Origin: Alphaproteobacteria bacterium
Lineage (GTDB): Bacteria > Pseudomonadota > Alphaproteobacteria > ATCC43930 > CGMCC-115725
Reading direction: 5' to 3'
DNA length: 6,828 nucleotides
Assembly: GCA_030040495.1 (NCBI GenBank)
Contig: JASHTP010000505.1
Coordinates: 1-6,828, forward strand
Part shown: positions 5,415 to 6,828 of the stretch, piece after piece
Position numbering within the stretch: position 1 is the first letter of the stretch
How the letters are laid out: each line of letters starts with the position of its first letter
Notes under the pieces: generated by a model
Seen by the model: the letters and a program-made list of their open reading frames with translations, nothing else
Database searches by the model: none
Told to the model about the DNA's origin: nothing
Position numbers and translations under genes: made by a program

Positions 5415-6713
5415 ATGTCGACGGGGGCGACCAAGACCGACCGAGAGATCCTGGGCTACAGCCGCTACGTGACCTTCGCGGCCGCCTTCTTCGCGATGTT
5501 CGTCATTAGCCCGTTCGAATATGCCTGGAGCTCGATGTCGGGGCATCTCGGCGCGCTCTATGGCTGGTCGCACGAGCAGGTCGCGCTGCTGTTCACGCTC
5601 TTCGTCATCTTCCAGTCGGTCGGCATGCTGCCCGGCGGCATGCTGCGCGACCGGTTCGGGCCGCGCTGGACGACCGCGCTGAGCGGGATCTTCGCCGGGC
5701 TCGGCATTTTCGCCCTTTCGCTCGGTCCCTCCTACCCGCTCGTCGCCGGCCTCTGGTGCGTCGGCAGCTTCTTCGCCGGCTTCATCTACAACAACGCGGT
5801 CAGCACCGGGAACAAGTGGTTCTGCGATCGGCGCGGCCTGACGACCGGGGTGATCGCCGGCGCTTTCTCCTGGGGCTCGCTGCCTTTCATCTTTCCCATC
5901 CGCGCCATTCCCGCGACGGCGCCGAGCGCGGTGTTCTTCGACGTCGTCTACATCATGGCCGCGGTCATCGGCGGCGTCTCGATCCTCGCGGCGGTCTTGA
6001 TGAAGGACCCGCCGCGCGGCTGGAAGCCGGCGGGCTGGACAGCGAAAAGCAAAGCGGCGACGCGGCCGTCGGACCACGACTACACCGTCGCCGAAGCGCT
6101 GCGCACCTGGCAGATGTGGGTGCTGATCGCATCGTTCGTCCTCATCTCCAGCGCCGGCCTCGCCGGCATGAGCAAGATGGTCGCCTATTCCAACAGCTTC
6201 CACTTCACCGCGACGGCGGCCACGGCGGCGGCCGGCGGCATCGCGCTCGCCAACGGCTTCGGCAAGCTCGTGCTCGGCTCGCTCTCGGACCGCTTCGGCC
6301 GCGAGACCATGATGATCGTCAGCTACGTGGTTTCGGGACTGCTGCTGTTCCTGACCGTCGTGGCCGGCGCCGTGCATGGCGAAGCTCTGTTCGTGATCGC
6401 CGCCATCCTCGCCATCTTCTTCTGGGCCTCGCTCTTCTCCCTCTTCCCGATCACCATCGGCCATTATTTCGGCGAGGCCGCCGCCGGCGGCAATTACGGC
6501 GTGCTCTACGCGCTGGCCAAGGGCGCCGGAGGGCTTTACGGCGGCATCCTGTCGGCCGTGCTGATCGAGCGGCACGGCTTCCCCTTCGCCATCGGCGTCG
6601 CCGGCCTCATGGCGGTCGCGGCCGGGCTCATCCTCGTTCCGCTGAAGTTCCGGCCGCCGGTGTGGAAGCCGGAGCGGCGGCCGCGCTTGGCCGAGATCGT
6701 CGCGCAGCAATAG
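5415..6713 (+). CDS. Major facilitator superfamily transporter, OFA (oxalate/formate antiporter)-like
   Basis: A 432-residue inner-membrane carrier with about 12 hydrophobic segments (roughly 17-38, 54-74, 86-104, 107-129, 141-163, 174-196, 233-255, 267-289, 299-320, 323-348, 356-383, 390-411) and a cytoplasmic loop at 197-232. The MFS motif A appears as LRDRFGPR after TM2 and is repeated as LSDRFGRE (290-297) after TM8. The DPPRGWKPAGW stretch opening the central loop is typical of OFA members, which exchange or import small carboxylates. In TM8, K284 stands where many OFA proteins have Arg (NGxGR). In TM11, K369 in ALAKG matches the substrate-contacting Lys of oxalate transporter OxlT, from memory. 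The ribosome site AAGGAGG (5402-5408) overlaps the dehydrogenase stop, and the gap is 11 bases, so the two are cotranscribed. It probably imports the dehydrogenase's substrate; its identity is not known. Confidence 0.9.
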   Translation: MSTGATKTDREILGYSRYVTFAAAFFAMFVISPFEYAWSSMSGHLGALYGWSHEQVALLFTLFVIFQSVGMLPGGMLRDRFGPRWTTALSGIFAGLGIFALSLGPSYPLVAGLWCVGSFFAGFIYNNAVSTGNKWFCDRRGLTTGVIAGAFSWGSLPFIFPIRAIPATAPSAVFFDVVYIMAAVIGGVSILAAVLMKDPPRGWKPAGWTAKSKAATRPSDHDYTVAEALRTWQMWVLIASFVLISSAGLAGMSKMVAYSNSFHFTATAATAAAGGIALANGFGKLVLGSLSDRFGRETMMIVSYVVSGLLLFLTVVAGAVHGEALFVIAAILAIFFWASLFSLFPITIGHYFGEAAAGGNYGVLYALAKGAGGLYGGILSAVLIERHGFPFAIGVAGLMAVAAGLILVPLKFRPPVWKPERRPRLAEIVAQQ

Positions 6714-6828
6714 CCGCGCCCTCCAGGGATCGCTGTTCGCTCGCTGTGCCGATCGCGGCCGCGCGCCCGGGATCGCTGCCTTTCGCCGCAGGCCGATTGA
6801 TGTAGGTCAATGCAGCGAGTTGTGTTTC
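6714..6828. other. Non-coding right edge
   Basis: No gene is seen in these 115 bases. The decamer GGGATCGCTG occurs twice (6726-6735 and 6769-6778), 43 bases apart. No hairpin followed by a T run is visible, so the operon's terminator is not evident. The last 40 bases become less GC-rich around the anaerobox at 6797-6810, as in a promoter region for a gene beyond the window. Confidence 0.5.
6797..6810 (+). promoter_or_regulatory. FNR/FixK-type anaerobox
   Basis: TTGATGTAGGTCAA matches the FNR/FixK consensus TTGAT-N4-ATCAA in 9 of 10 defined bases (GTCAA instead of ATCAA), a variant common among rhizobial FixK and FnrL sites. Such boxes usually lie about 40 bases upstream of the start of genes switched on at low oxygen. 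No gene follows inside the window, so the target, probably to the right, is unknown. A leftward target is unlikely because the transporter reads toward it. Confidence 0.6.

Noticed and set aside
5349..6710. Long - strand open frame (453 codons) opposite the transporter
   Set aside because: Low-complexity Glu/Arg/Asp/Gly-rich translation with no domain; it is the shadow of a clear 12-segment membrane protein.
6719..6728. CCCT-CC-AGGG as a terminator for the transporter operon
   Set aside because: Only four base pairs with a two-base loop and no T run behind it.
6726..6778. Twice-occurring GGGATCGCTG as an iteron or attachment site
   Set aside because: Only two 10-base copies of a GC-rich word, with no further copies, no inverted partner and no integrase or replication gene nearby.

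Overview
The window looks like chromosomal DNA of a high-GC alphaproteobacterium, most likely Hyphomicrobiales (Rhizobiales). The main reason is a full-length CtrA, the cell-cycle master regulator found only in alphaproteobacteria. Its DNA-binding half reads almost like Caulobacter CtrA, and it lies divergent to the flagellar export genes fliI and fliJ. No mobile element, CRISPR array, tRNA or rRNA was seen.

Layout from left to right. Bases 1-332 hold the 3' end of eutC (ethanolamine ammonia-lyase small subunit, + strand). It converges on fliJ and fliI (340 to about 2087, - strand), which encode the flagellar export-ATPase stalk protein and the ATPase and are coupled by an ATGA overlap. Bases 2088-2338 are best read as a divergent control region with two TTAA-N7-TTAA CtrA boxes and a GANTC methylation site between them. 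One box faces fliI and the other faces ctrA. An ATG-initiated fliI frame runs through most of this region, but codon use and the sites argue that translation starts further in. ctrA follows (2339-3055, + strand). Next comes a 283-base gap with two GC-rich palindromes and a good candidate intrinsic terminator (3197-3235).

The right half (3339-6713, + strand) is a compact catabolic operon: an IclR-family regulator, a zinc-type medium-chain alcohol dehydrogenase (28-base gap) and an OFA-like major facilitator transporter (11-base gap). In front of the regulator are a sigma70-like promoter and repeated TGAAA/TTTCA half-sites. One of these forms a perfect palindrome across the proposed start codon, which suggests autoregulation. 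The simplest model is uptake of a small, probably anionic, substrate by the transporter and its oxidation by the dehydrogenase, with the IclR protein sensing the substrate or a product. The substrate cannot be read from the sequence. The last 115 bases hold no gene but carry a near-consensus FNR/FixK anaerobox (6797-6810), probably belonging to a gene beyond the window.

I did not find a wholly new system. The most informative items are the CtrA/GANTC control region with its consequence for the fliI start, the operator overlapping the iclR start, the anaerobox at the edge, and a dehydrogenase lacking the usual third zinc ligand.
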